DNA of 64,000 bases from Hyphomicrobiales bacterium (GCA_900473415.1 UCLR01000003.1:1-64000); one strand, 5' to 3'; positions 17,573 to 26,378 are shown, numbered from the stretch's first letter. Program-made: numbers and translations. Notes: generated from the letters alone by a model not told the origin.

Positions 17573-17660
17573 GAGGCCCGCCTGTTCGGCGCGCTCGACC
17601 GCTTTGCCGAAGGCTTCCGGACGAGGGATCTGCGGGAAGCGCGGATCCTGGTCGCAAGAC
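17573..17660 (+). pseudogene. possible remnant of a cyclase/ATPase-type C-terminus
   Basis: Just after napC one frame reads EARLFGALDRFAEGFRTRD followed by LREARILVA, without a start codon or upstream coding sequence in frame. The phrase resembles the C-terminal tail of large adenylate cyclase/AAA signalling proteins ('...FTEGFDTPDLREARALL'). It may be a leftover 3' end of a gene lost when the nap operon was inserted here. The stretch is short, so chance is a real alternative. Confidence 0.3.
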
Positions 17661-17716
17661 GCACAAAGTCCCATTGCTGCCGGCGAGCCTCGCCGCAGCG
17701 GGCCTGCTATCCCGGC

Positions 17717-18001
17717 TCAGGACAGGCGCCGGTCGCGCATGTCCTCGATGCGCTCCACGGTCTCGGCATAGTCCGCCAGGAGCTGCTGGAGCGGGCCGAT
17801 CGCGCGGAAAGCGCGCAGGTCCTGCTCTTCCTCGCCCTCGCTGAACCAGGCCTCGATCGCCCCATCAGCCGCCGCGAACTGCTCCTCGCTCGGCGAGCCC
17901 GAGATGGGCGCGCCGGCCTCCTCGGCCAGCCGCTCCGCGATCCGGCGGCGCAGCGCCTCGGCATGGGCGATCACCGCGTCGAGCTCGTCGGTGTAGCGCA
18001 T
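17717..18001 (-). CDS. Hypothetical protein, 94 residues
   Basis: A soluble, acidic, mostly helical protein (ELDAVIAHAEALRRRIAERL at the start, then LLADYAETVERIEDM near the end) with no recognised domain and no signal or membrane segment. ATG 18001 is the only good start. It is the last of three small leftward genes following the CobW-type GTPase; the 16-base gap to the upstream gene points to one transcript. Helical repeats suggest a protein-binding role; nothing firmer can be said. Confidence 0.5.
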   Translation of the reverse strand: MRYTDELDAVIAHAEALRRRIAERLAEEAGAPISGSPSEEQFAAADGAIEAWFSEGEEEQDLRAFRAIGPLQQLLADYAETVERIEDMRDRRLS

Positions 18002-18017
18002 GGCAGCTCCATTCTGC

Positions 18018-18284
18018 CTAGTGCACCGTCGCCAGGTCGTCGTCGTCCGGGTCGATCAGCTTCTCCAGGCCGAGCTGCTCGACGCCGTCGGAGAACTCCG
18101 CGAAGGCGTCCGCATCGGTGGCAAAGCTGTCCTGCCAGACGGTCGAGCCGCCGTGCGCGTCGACGAGTTCGAGCGTCCACCCGTCGGTGCCGTCGATCTT
18201 GTAGATCTCGACCCTGACCGTGATGCCGTCCTGCGTGAAGGTCTGGGACAGGGATGAGCGGATGATGCCGGGGAAGTCGGTCAT
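18018..18284 (-). CDS. Hypothetical protein, 88 residues
   Basis: An acidic soluble protein predicted as alternating strands (ITVRVEIYKIDGTDGWTLELV) with a helix in FATDADAFAEFSDGVEQLGL and a tail of four aspartates (DPDDDD). No known domain recognised. The beta-rich core followed by a helix looks like a small folded domain rather than a chance frame, and the codon pattern matches neighbours. It lies between two other small genes of unknown role in an apparent operon. Confidence 0.5.
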   Translation of the reverse strand: MTDFPGIIRSSLSQTFTQDGITVRVEIYKIDGTDGWTLELVDAHGGSTVWQDSFATDADAFAEFSDGVEQLGLEKLIDPDDDDLATVH

Positions 18285-18332
18285 GCTTCAGCCTAACACT
18301 TCCAGATGTTCGGTGCAGCCATAGGCAGCACG

Positions 18333-18539
18333 CTATTCGGCCGCGTCAACCTTGGCGGCTTCGAGGGTCGCCACGACCTCCTCCAGGCTCTCGCGCACGC
18401 CGAGCAGGAAGTCTTTGCGGAAGGCGATGATCGTGTCGGCTGGCTCGCCCTTGTGGGTGTAGACGACGCTGACCTGCGCGGGATTGACGTAGACGGGCTT
18501 GCCGTCGCCGGGCGAAGTGAACTTGCAGAGCTTGGGCAT
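18333..18539 (-). CDS. Hypothetical protein, 68 residues
   Basis: A small protein starting MPKLCKFTSPGDGKPVYVNP, then a strand pair ending in VVYTHKG, then a C-terminal helix (SLEEVVATLEAAK). The first part resembles short beta-hairpin proteins ('valine-asparagine-proline' strand, as in 'IYVNPDQVVYV' phrases) found in many alphaproteobacteria, but I cannot name the family. The ATG is preceded by GGAGG-like bases within 10 nt. It begins 49 bases after the GTPase gene ends. Confidence 0.5.
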   Translation of the reverse strand: MPKLCKFTSPGDGKPVYVNPAQVSVVYTHKGEPADTIIAFRKDFLLGVRESLEEVVATLEAAKVDAAE

Positions 18540-18588
18540 CGGGGCCTCCGTGGTATTGCCCGCTGATAGCCTAGGCCGAGCGCGGCGG

Positions 18589-19524
18589 CTACGGGGCGAC
18601 GCAAGCCACCATCGTCTCGTCGATTTCGGCTCGCGACAGCACGCCGACTTCGGCGATGAAGACGATCCGGGCGCGCGGCCGGTCCGGAGGCGGCTCGCCC
18701 GCGGGCACCAGCGTCGCGCGGCCGCCGGCGAGCTGGAACAGGAACTGGCGGCCCGGCTGCTCGGCCGTTTCGAACAGTCCCTTGGCCCGGGCGAGCTTCG
18801 GTGCGAGCCGAGCGATGGCCTGCTGCAGGCGCGGCAGCGAGACCGGCCGTGCGCTCGTCCAGCTCAGGCTCTCGAAGCGCTCCAGCCGCGGGCGCTTCGG
18901 GGCAAGATCGCGCGGGCGGGCGGGACGGTCCGGCCCCTCGGGCAGGACCAAATCAAGGGGCACCGCGCCATGGGGCGCGTCGATGACCACCGCGCGCGGA
19001 GAAAGGGCCGCCACGGCCTCGGCGACGCGGCGGCGGCTGGCTTCGTCGGCCAGATCGAGCTTGCTCAGCGCGACGATGTCCGCCGCCTTGAGTTGTCCGC
19101 GCAGCAGGGGATCGTCCAGCGCCTCGGGCGTCGCGCTCGCATCGACGACACAGAGCACCGTCTCCAGCGGCGCCGCCTTCAGGATCACCGGGTCCATCAG
19201 GTTGCGGATGATGTCTGCCGGCTCGGCGACGCCGCTCGTCTCGATGACAATGGCCTCCGGACGCGGCTCGCGCCGCAGCAGGGTCGAGAGGGTGCGCAGC
19301 AGGTCGCCCTCGAGCGTGCAGCAGATGCAGCCGTTGGCGAGGTTGACCACGCCGTCGCTCGCGCCGGCGATCAGCTCGGCATCGATGTTGATCGCGCCGA
19401 AGTCGTTGACCACGGCGGCGATCCGCCGCCCGCCGGCATGGCTCAGGATATGGTTCACCACCGTGGTCTTGCCCGCGCCGAGGAAGCCGGCGACGAGCAG
19501 GACCGGGACGGGCTCAGGCTTCAT
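18589..19524 (-). CDS. CobW/COG0523-family GTPase, putative metallochaperone
   Basis: COG0523 G3E-family GTPases deliver zinc, cobalt or other metals to client enzymes. The 311-residue protein has Walker A GFLGAGKTT (13-21), the diagnostic CxCC metal site CICC at 66-69, and ETSGVAEP and SKLDL guanine-binding motifs, followed by a short C-terminal CobW_C-like region. Its ATG overlaps the stop of the D-amino-acid deacylase as ATGA, so the two are translationally coupled; that enzyme family uses zinc, which makes it the obvious client. This is inference. No Zur-type operator was seen. Confidence 0.85.
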   Translation of the reverse strand: MKPEPVPVLLVAGFLGAGKTTVVNHILSHAGGRRIAAVVNDFGAINIDAELIAGASDGVVNLANGCICCTLEGDLLRTLSTLLRREPRPEAIVIETSGVAEPADIIRNLMDPVILKAAPLETVLCVVDASATPEALDDPLLRGQLKAADIVALSKLDLADEASRRRVAEAVAALSPRAVVIDAPHGAVPLDLVLPEGPDRPARPRDLAPKRPRLERFESLSWTSARPVSLPRLQQAIARLAPKLARAKGLFETAEQPGRQFLFQLAGGRATLVPAGEPPPDRPRARIVFIAEVGVLSRAEIDETMVACVAP

Positions 19525-21017
19525 TCTGCCGCAGCAAGCGGCCGGCGCACCGGCTGACCGGGACGCGCCACGGCGACATCCATGACGCCGTCCGTAATCA
19601 CCGGCTGGCCACTGACGATGAGATGCTGCACGCCCTCGGCCGGGCGGTTCATCGCGGTGAACTCCGCCTTGTCAGCCAGTGTCTCGAAGTCGAAGACGAC
19701 GACATCGGCGTCCGCGCCGGGCTTGAGCCGCCCTTTGTCGCGCATCGCCGGCGTGCTCGCGGCCAGGATCTCGGCCGGGATCAGCGTGCATTTGGCGATG
19801 CCGTCGAGGAGCGAGAGGGCCTGCCGCTCCCGAACCCAACGGCTGATGAATCGCGTGAAGGTGCCGGATGAGCGCGGATGCGACGTCGCCTCTGCCGGCA
19901 GCGGCCAGGCGTCTCCGGTGTAGGTCGAGCCGTCGGGCATCGACCACGGCATCGCGTCCGAGGCGATGGCGCCGCCCGGATAGAGCACGGAGAGGTCGAG
20001 CATGGCGGCGTGGCGCGGATTGTTCTCGGTATCGAGCACATGCCAGAGCACGAGTTGCGAGGGGTCCTGCTCCTGCGCGGCGAGCAGATCGTCGCGGTCC
20101 TTGAAGCGGTGGCCCGTGGCGACGACCTGCACCTGATCATAGGTCGCGTCGTTGCGGCTCTCGAATGCCGGGTCGCTAAAGAAGGCGGCGGAGACCACGG
20201 TCGAGCCGGTACCGTAGGGATAGGCCTCCACCGTGATCGGCAGGCCCTGTTCCTGCGCCTTGCGGATCAGCTTCTCGCAGCGCTCGACATCGGTCTTGCT
20301 GGAGCTGTTGAAGTGGCAGATGTGCATGTGGCAGCCGGTCGCGCCGGCGTAGCCGATCAGGCGGACATAGGCCTCGGCCGCGCTCTTCGGATCGCGGTTC
20401 GCCATATAGGCGATGTGCGTAAAGGTCGGCACGCCGCGCGCTGCGGCCAGCTGGCAGATCGCCGTCAGCTCCTGCACGCCGGCGCCGGGGGCATAGGCAT
20501 TGAGGATGCCGATGCCGATGCCGCCCTCGTCCAGCCCCTGGGCGATGCGCGCGACGATGCCGTCCTGCTCGGAAGCGGTCGAGACATTGTCCATCCAGCG
20601 CGGATCGCGCATGGCCCGCCCGAAGGCCTCCAGCGAGGATTCCTCGTTGATGCCGATCATCGCGCCGATGCGGGCAAAGGCCCAGTTGGTTGCCGCGCCG
20701 TAGTTGAGGATGCGCCCCTGCTCGGCCTGGCGGCGATACCAGGAAGCGACCGGCATCACGCCGGCCTCGAGGTCGAGCGTCGTGGTGATGCCGTCGAAAG
20801 CCTGCATGCGGTCGGCGGGGATCGATTGGCCATGGGCGTGCAGGTCGATGAAGCCCGGCGCGACCACAAGGCCGGAGGCGTCGATCTCCCGCTCGGCGCC
20901 GGGAAGCCCCGTCCCGACCGCGACGACCTTGCCGTCCTGAAGCGCGACGTCGCCGATCGCATCCATCCCGCTCTCGGGATCGACCACCCGGCCGCCCCTG
21001 ATCACCAGACCGCTCAT
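19521..21017 (-). CDS. N-acyl-D-amino-acid (D-glutamate) deacylase
   Basis: A metal-dependent amidohydrolase of the D-aminoacylase subgroup that removes N-acyl groups from D-amino acids. The 498-residue protein has the N-terminal beta sandwich (VIRGGRVVDPESG), the metal motif GFIDLHAHG (where many relatives have HTH), and the C-terminal RLKPGADADVVVFD strand typical of the superfamily. GCHMHICHFNSSS near residue 250 supplies further histidine ligands. Start ATG 21017 gives the domain start MSGLVIRGG. The D-glutamate preference is from overall resemblance only. Confidence 0.8.
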   Translation of the reverse strand: MSGLVIRGGRVVDPESGMDAIGDVALQDGKVVAVGTGLPGAEREIDASGLVVAPGFIDLHAHGQSIPADRMQAFDGITTTLDLEAGVMPVASWYRRQAEQGRILNYGAATNWAFARIGAMIGINEESSLEAFGRAMRDPRWMDNVSTASEQDGIVARIAQGLDEGGIGIGILNAYAPGAGVQELTAICQLAAARGVPTFTHIAYMANRDPKSAAEAYVRLIGYAGATGCHMHICHFNSSSKTDVERCEKLIRKAQEQGLPITVEAYPYGTGSTVVSAAFFSDPAFESRNDATYDQVQVVATGHRFKDRDDLLAAQEQDPSQLVLWHVLDTENNPRHAAMLDLSVLYPGGAIASDAMPWSMPDGSTYTGDAWPLPAEATSHPRSSGTFTRFISRWVRERQALSLLDGIAKCTLIPAEILAASTPAMRDKGRLKPGADADVVVFDFETLADKAEFTAMNRPAEGVQHLIVSGQPVITDGVMDVAVARPGQPVRRPLAAAE

Positions 21018-21166
21018 ATCCCCTCCGCATGCAGTAAGCCCGGCCAGTAGAGGGGGATTTGGCCGCCGCCGCAATCGCGGGGCACCCCCTCGCGGAGCGT
21101 GCTTCCCAGGGCCGGCGCTTGCCCCTACGGTTCGAGGTTCGATACCCGGCTTGAGGCAGGATTCTT

Positions 21167-22099
21167 ATGGCGCGCCATCACTTCGTTCCGACCAGCTATT
21201 CGAACGTGATCGGCACCCTGCCGCCAGTTCTGGAGATCGCGAGCGGCGACAGCGTCGTCACCACGACGCTTGATGCCGCGGGTTTCGGCGGCGATGGCAA
21301 GCAGCATGCACCGCGCGGCAACCCGATGACCGGGCCCTTCTTCGTCACCGGCGCGGAGCCGGGCGATGCGCTCCATGTCACCATCGAGCGGATGACGACG
21401 AACCGGGAAACCGGCTGGACCTATTCGCCGCTGGCACCGGGCGTGCTCGATCCGGCGATCCTCGGCGAGATGCAGAAGCGCGAGCGCTACGAATGGGCGA
21501 TCGATGCCAAGGCCGGCACGGTGAAGCTGCTGGAACCCTCCGCCCGCATCAAGGACTGGAGCTTCCCGCTCGCACCCATGCTCGGCTGCTTCGGCGTCGC
21601 CCCCGAGCGCAAGCAGGCGATCTCGACCGCGACCAGCGGCGCCCATGGCGGCAATATGGACTACCGGCTGTTCGGGCCCGGCGCGACCATCGCCTTCCCG
21701 GTCTTTGAGCCGGGTGCGCTGTTCTTCCTCGGCGACGGCCATGCCTGCCAGGGCGATGGCGAGATCGCCGGCACCGGTGTCGAGACCTCGTTCGAGGTGG
21801 AATTCTCGGTGAAGCTCGTGAAGCAGGCCGGGCTGCGCTGGCCGCGCTGCGAGACGGCGACCGACCTGCTCGTGATCGCCGCCGGGCGCCCACTCGACCA
21901 GCCCCTGCAATTCGCCACCACCGAGATGCTGCGCTGGGTCGGCGAGGCGCTCGGCGTCGATGTGGTCGAGGCGAGCCATCTGCTCGGACAGGCGGTGCGC
22001 TATGACATCGCCAACGTCTTCAACCCGGCCTATTGCGTCGCCGCCCGGCTGGAAAAGACCGAGCTGACCAAGGCGATGTCGATTGTGGGCAAGGCCTGA
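21167..22099 (+). CDS. Acetamidase/formamidase family protein
   Basis: Cytoplasmic hydrolase of the FmdA/AmdA family, which splits formamide or acetamide to ammonia and the acid. The 310-residue protein has the family pattern: GPFFVTGAEPGDALHVTIE near residue 56, TSGAHGGNMDYRLFGPG near 155, and FFLGDGHACQGDGEIAGTG near 187, the last bearing the conserved HACQGDGE metal/active-site segment. It stands alone on the plus strand, divergent from the deacylase and convergent with the aldo/keto reductase (3 bases apart). The native amide is not predictable from sequence. Confidence 0.9.
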   Translation: MARHHFVPTSYSNVIGTLPPVLEIASGDSVVTTTLDAAGFGGDGKQHAPRGNPMTGPFFVTGAEPGDALHVTIERMTTNRETGWTYSPLAPGVLDPAILGEMQKRERYEWAIDAKAGTVKLLEPSARIKDWSFPLAPMLGCFGVAPERKQAISTATSGAHGGNMDYRLFGPGATIAFPVFEPGALFFLGDGHACQGDGEIAGTGVETSFEVEFSVKLVKQAGLRWPRCETATDLLVIAAGRPLDQPLQFATTEMLRWVGEALGVDVVEASHLLGQAVRYDIANVFNPAYCVAARLEKTELTKAMSIVGKA

Positions 22100-22102
22100 G
22101 CC

Positions 22103-23152
22103 TCAGCCCTCCGTCACCGGCGCCTCTTCCGCCAGCAGCCCCTCGGCCTTGAGGTCGCGCCAAAGCGCGGCCGGCACCGGCCTCGCGACGAGTTCGAGGT
22201 TGCGCGCCACCTCATGGGGCGCGACCGCGCCGAGCACGATGGTCGCGACCGCCGGATGCGCCGCGCAGAAGGCGAGCGCGGCCTGCGGCAGCGCCACGCC
22301 GTGAGCGGCGCAGACAGCCTCGATTCGGGCGACGCGGGCCAGGATCTCCGGCGGCGCGGGCTTGTAGTTGTAGTAGGCGCCGGGCTTGGCGCCGGTGGCG
22401 AGGATGCCGGAGTTGAAGACGCCGGCCAGCATCACCGCGATCTTCTTCTCCAGCGCCAGCGGCAGGAAGCCCGCAAGCGCGCCCTGCTCCAGCAGGGAGT
22501 AGCGGCCGGCCAGCATCATCACGTCGAAATCGCCGGCGCGCGCGAAGCGCTCGCACATCTCGGACTCGTTGACGCCGATGCCGATCGCTTTGACCGCGCC
22601 GGAAGCGCGCAAGCTATCGAGCGCCTTGTAGGCGCCGTCCATCGCTTCGGTGAAGCGGCGCTCCATCTGATCGCCATGGGTCCAGACGTCGACATCGTGG
22701 ATCAGCAGGATGTCGACATGGTCTGTGCCGAGCCTGAGCAGGGACTGCTCGAAGGAGCGCATCGCGCCGTCATAGGAATAATCGATCACCGCCGGGTGCG
22801 GCAGGCCGCCGACATAGCCCGAACCGTCCGGTTTCGGCTGGCCCGCCGCCATCCAGCGCCCGACCTTGGTGGAGAGGATGACGCTTTCGCGCGGGACGCT
22901 GCGCAAGGCGGCGCCGATGCGGTGTTCGGAGAGGCCGTGGCCATAGAGCGGCGAGGTGTCGAGGAGGTTGACGCCGGCGGCCAAGGCCGCGCGCACCGTC
23001 TCCTGCGCCGTGACCTCGTCGAGATGGGTGTAGAGATCGCCGAGCGGCGCGCCGCCGAAGCCGATCAGGCTGGGCACGAGGCCGGCGATCGGCCGGCCTT
23101 TCGGCAGGGTTCCGGTGGTCGTCCCGGAGGAGGTGGCAGCGCCGTTCGACAT
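22103..23152 (-). CDS. Aldo/keto reductase (aldose/pyridoxal dehydrogenase-like)
   Basis: NAD(P)-dependent TIM-barrel oxidoreductase of 349 residues. Catalytic Asp and Tyr are in LLDTSPLYGHGLSEHRIG, the Lys in ILSTKVGRW, and the barrel strand VDILLIHDVD carries the catalytic His. The short LIHDVD motif and ADF-like C-terminus fit the D-threo-aldose/L-fucose or pyridoxal 4-dehydrogenase subgroup. Start ATG 23152 (MSNGAATSS) is preferred over a longer low-complexity extension. It is next to, but not part of, the ABC transporter block. Confidence 0.88.
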   Translation of the reverse strand: MSNGAATSSGTTTGTLPKGRPIAGLVPSLIGFGGAPLGDLYTHLDEVTAQETVRAALAAGVNLLDTSPLYGHGLSEHRIGAALRSVPRESVILSTKVGRWMAAGQPKPDGSGYVGGLPHPAVIDYSYDGAMRSFEQSLLRLGTDHVDILLIHDVDVWTHGDQMERRFTEAMDGAYKALDSLRASGAVKAIGIGVNESEMCERFARAGDFDVMMLAGRYSLLEQGALAGFLPLALEKKIAVMLAGVFNSGILATGAKPGAYYNYKPAPPEILARVARIEAVCAAHGVALPQAALAFCAAHPAVATIVLGAVAPHEVARNLELVARPVPAALWRDLKAEGLLAEEAPVTEG

Positions 23153-23245
23153 CGGTGATCCGCAGCAGGCAGGGGCCGGCACAGTTGCGGATCGTTGGCC
23201 GGCGCGCAAGCCTGCCTGCCTCTATCGTCTTCCACGGAACCGGAC

Positions 23246-23392
23246 CGTCATTCCGGGGCAGGCTGGAGGCCTGAGCCCGGAAGCCAGAGCCGATGCGTTG
23301 AACGATAGGAGCGACCGCTGTCGGCGTCTTTCAGAAAAGCCGCATCGGTTCTGGGTTCCGGGCTCTTCGCTGCGCGAAGCCCCGGAATGACG
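23246..23392. repeat. RIME-like inverted-end intergenic repeat
   Basis: Ends are perfect 14-base inverted copies, CGTCATTCCGGGGC (23246-23259) and GCCCCGGAATGACG (23379-23392). An inner hairpin, CTTCGC-TGC-GCGAAG, precedes the right end. The ends match the cGTCAT...ATGACg ends of five other elements in this window. It fills most of the gap between the aldo/keto reductase and the ABC permease. Confidence 0.7.
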
Positions 23393-23411
23393 GAGGTGGC
23401 AGCCGCAAGCC

Positions 23412-24242
23412 TCAGGAACCGACCTTGGCGAGCACATCGGCGCGCAGGAAGCGCTCGATGAACAGCATGAACAGCACAGAGGGCACGAGCAGGATCAGCG
23501 CCGTGATCGAGGCGACCTGATAGTTGCCGCCCTGCGCCGCATTGTAGAGCAGGAGCGGCAGGGTCGTGACCTGCGGCACGCCGACGAAGAAGGTGCCGGT
23601 GAACTCGTCGAGCGATTCCAGGAAGACAAAGATGCCGCTGGCGACGATGCCGGGCGCCGCGAGAGGCAGCGTCACCGAGGTGAAGGTCTTGAGCGGCGAG
23701 GCGCCGATGTTGCGCGCGGCCAGTTCCAGATCCTTGTCGACGGCTGCGAAAGCCGCAGCCGCGATCCAGACCGAATAGACCAGCCCATGCGCGGCGTGGA
23801 CGAGGACCACGGCGAAGACCGTGCCGTTGATGCCGATCTGGTAGAAGACGCGCGCGACGTTGATGTAGATCGCAACCGAGGGGAAGGCCTGCGGCAGCAG
23901 GAACAGGATCATGAAGAGCGAGCGCACCGGCAGCTTGAGCCGGGCCAGCGCATAGCCGGCGGGAATCGAGAGCGCGAGCGCCACGATGACGGTCAGCACC
24001 GCGATCCAGACCGAGGTGGCGAGCGAGGCCATGGCGTCGCCGGTCGGGCGGAAGACCTGCTCCCAGTAACGCGTGCCGAAGGTCACCGGCAGCTTGTAGG
24101 GCGTATACCAGCGCTCGGCGACTGACCACAGCACGAGGTTCAGCAGCGGACCGATCAGGAAGAAGGCGAAGGCGGCAAGGGCGAAGGCCGCAAGCAGCAT
24201 ACGGATGCCGGAGGCGACGCGCGTCATGGCGTAGCTCGTCAT
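23412..24242 (-). CDS. ABC transporter permease (PotC-like)
   Basis: Second inner-membrane subunit of a binding-protein-dependent importer. The 276-residue protein has six predicted helices and the EAA loop that docks the ATPase (ELAARNIGASPLKTFTSVTL near residue 170). The class resembles spermidine/putrescine, iron or 2-aminoethylphosphonate permeases. The ATG overlaps the stop of the first permease (ATGA), which sets the start. Confidence 0.9.
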   Translation of the reverse strand: MTSYAMTRVASGIRMLLAAFALAAFAFFLIGPLLNLVLWSVAERWYTPYKLPVTFGTRYWEQVFRPTGDAMASLATSVWIAVLTVIVALALSIPAGYALARLKLPVRSLFMILFLLPQAFPSVAIYINVARVFYQIGINGTVFAVVLVHAAHGLVYSVWIAAAAFAAVDKDLELAARNIGASPLKTFTSVTLPLAAPGIVASGIFVFLESLDEFTGTFFVGVPQVTTLPLLLYNAAQGGNYQVASITALILLVPSVLFMLFIERFLRADVLAKVGS

Positions 24243-25075
24243 GGCGTGCCCTCCTTCGCCATGCCGCGCTTGAGGTAGATGATCGCGGCGCCGGCGGAGA
24301 TGAGATAGGTGATGACGCCCAGCGCATTCGCCGTGGCGTAGTCGCCATAAGCGTTGATGCGGAAAGCCATATCGACGGTCAGCATGGTGGGCTGCGAACC
24401 GGCGACCATCATCGGCACGGACAGCACCGAGAGCATGGTCACGAAGGAGAGCACCAGCGCGACCAAGAGCTGCGGCATGACCTGCGGCAAGGCGAGTTCG
24501 ACGAGCACGCGCAGGCGCGAGGCGCCGAGATTGCGGCCGGCCTCCAGCGTGGCGCGGTCGAGCGCCGCCAGCGCGCCGGCGAGCAGCAGCGCGACGAAGG
24601 GCATCTGCTTCCAGACGAAGGTCGCGATGATGCCGCGCCAGTCGAGGAAGCTCACGGCCTGCAGCGGCTCCATCAGCCCCATGGCGACGAAGGAATTGTT
24701 CATCAGCCCGTTCTTGGCGAGGAAGGTGCGCATGCACTGCGCCGCGACGATGAAGGGGATGAAGAGCGGCCAGCGATAGAGCGCCCTCAGCGTGCCGACG
24801 ATGTAGCGGTTCTCGCCGAGCGTCAGCGTGCCGGCGATGACGATCGCCAGCAGGGCCGTCAGCAGGCAGGAGGCGACCACGATCACGACGGTGAAGACGA
24901 CGTCGCCGGAATAGAGCTCCCAGGCCTTGGCAAATGCCTGCAGCGAGAAGCCACCCTCCGGGCCGGTGAAGGCCGAAACCAGCGAGAAGCAGAGCGGATA
25001 AAGGAACAGCGCCGCGACGAGCGCGAAGCCGGGCGCGATCAGCAGCAGCGCGAGCTGGCGTTGGGAGAGGGACAT
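24239..25075 (-). CDS. ABC transporter permease (PotB-like)
   Basis: First permease of the importer, 278 residues with six helices and an EAA loop (EAGRNLGASRLRVLVELALP near residue 195). MSLSQRQLALLL is the natural start; the extra upstream codons lie in a repeat element and are unlikely to be translated. It is separated from the binding-protein gene by 172 bases that hold a RIME-like element, yet the order ATPase, binding protein, permease, permease on one strand points to one functional system. Confidence 0.9.
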   Translation of the reverse strand: MSLSQRQLALLLIAPGFALVAALFLYPLCFSLVSAFTGPEGGFSLQAFAKAWELYSGDVVFTVVIVVASCLLTALLAIVIAGTLTLGENRYIVGTLRALYRWPLFIPFIVAAQCMRTFLAKNGLMNNSFVAMGLMEPLQAVSFLDWRGIIATFVWKQMPFVALLLAGALAALDRATLEAGRNLGASRLRVLVELALPQVMPQLLVALVLSFVTMLSVLSVPMMVAGSQPTMLTVDMAFRINAYGDYATANALGVITYLISAGAAIIYLKRGMAKEGTP

Positions 25076-25107
25076 GTGGCGCTGAGGCTTCCTCGGCAAA
25101 GGCAGGA

Positions 25108-25214
25108 CGTCATCCCGGACGCAGCGAAGCTGAGATCCGGGATCCATCGTCGGGCGCCGTGCTCTACGATGGATCCCGGATCGGCGCCGCTGACGCGACT
25201 TGTCCGGGATGACG
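25108..25214. repeat. RIME-like intergenic repeat inside the ABC operon
   Basis: Begins CGTCATCCCGGACGCAG and ends TCCGGGATGACG, inverted ends of the same type as the other elements. An inner pair, GGGATCCATCGT (about 25139-25150) and ACGATGGATCCC (about 25167-25178), forms a 12-bp stem. Lying between binding-protein and permease genes, it could stabilise the upstream mRNA or attenuate permease expression. Confidence 0.7.
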
Positions 25215-25247
25215 CGGCGTTGCCCGCGTCATCCCGGCAGGCGAACC

Positions 25248-26378
25248 TCAGTTCGCGACCTTCTTCTCGTAGCCCTCGAGGATGTCGTTGAAGTAGGGCG
25301 CGATCGGGAAGGGCTTGCCGTTCTGCGAGAGCTCAGCCGGGGTGATGTCGGTGAAGAGCTTGTCCCAGGCGGCCTTGTCGAGCTTGCCTTCGAGGTGCTT
25401 GGCGTCGATGCCCGGATACCAGTTGAACTTCTTCACGATGCCGTCGGCCTGGACCTGTGGGCTGGTGGCGAGAGCGATGAACTCCTCGGCCAGCTTCTTC
25501 TGCGCCGACTTCTCCGGCACGGCGTAGTACATCGGCTGGCCCGGCATGCCAGGGGCCGTGAGCTTCAGCTTCATGTTCGGCGGCAGCTTGCCGTCGGCCT
25601 GCCAGGAATAGAACATGTCGACCCAGACCGGACCGATCGCGATCTCGCCGCGGTTCAGCATGTCGAGCGTGCCGGCATTGCCGGGGGTGATGACGACGCT
25701 CTTGTTGAAGTCCTTCAACTCGGCGAAGGCGGCGTCCCACTTGGTCTTCTCGGCCGCGTCATAGGGGCCCTGGATCAACTTGTTGGCGTCGCCGCCGAAG
25801 GCATAGACCCAGCCGGCGACGAAGGAGACGCCGGACATGCCGCCCTTGATGCCGTTGTAGCCGAACTGCTTCGGGTTCTTCTTGGCCCAATCCTTCAGCT
25901 CGGTATAGGTCGCCGGCGGCGCCTTGAGCATGTCGGCGTTGTAGGCGAGCGCCGTCTGCGACTGGAACATCGGGATGACGAAGCCGCCGACATCGGCGCC
26001 GAGCGAGTTCGTCGCCGTCGCGCTGGAGACGAGCTTCGAGGTCTCGACATTGCCGGTGTACTTGGCGAGCAGGCCTTCCTTGACCATCAGGCCGGCGCCC
26101 TTCTGGTGGATCACGACCACGTCGAAGTCGGCGGCGCCGGCGCTCTTCTGGGCGTCGAGCTTCTCATAAATCTTCTGCGAACCGGCATCGCCCGGGCCGG
26201 TGCCGACCGAAACGACCTTCACGCCCGGGTGGGACTTCTCGAACATCGGCGCGAGATAGTCCTTGACGTAATCGACCATGTTCTGGTCGCCCGCGGAGGC
26301 GACGTTGAGGGTCTGCGCGGAGAGTGGCGATGCCACGATCAGCGCTGCGAGCGAGCATGCAAGCGTGAGGATGCGCAT
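25248..26378 (-). CDS. ABC transporter extracellular solute-binding protein
   Basis: Periplasmic ligand-binding component, 376 residues, with a clear Sec signal (hydrophobic 3-18, cleavage after SAQ near 22). It belongs to the class with the PotD/Fbp/PhnS fold (LNVASAGDQNMVDYVKDYL at the mature start, later IGPVWVDMFYSW). The fold binds polyamines, ferric ion, thiamine or phosphonates; the ligand here is not predictable by eye. It lies between the ATPase and permease genes. Confidence 0.88.
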   Translation of the reverse strand: MRILTLACSLAALIVASPLSAQTLNVASAGDQNMVDYVKDYLAPMFEKSHPGVKVVSVGTGPGDAGSQKIYEKLDAQKSAGAADFDVVVIHQKGAGLMVKEGLLAKYTGNVETSKLVSSATATNSLGADVGGFVIPMFQSQTALAYNADMLKAPPATYTELKDWAKKNPKQFGYNGIKGGMSGVSFVAGWVYAFGGDANKLIQGPYDAAEKTKWDAAFAELKDFNKSVVITPGNAGTLDMLNRGEIAIGPVWVDMFYSWQADGKLPPNMKLKLTAPGMPGQPMYYAVPEKSAQKKLAEEFIALATSPQVQADGIVKKFNWYPGIDAKHLEGKLDKAAWDKLFTDITPAELSQNGKPFPIAPYFNDILEGYEKKVAN

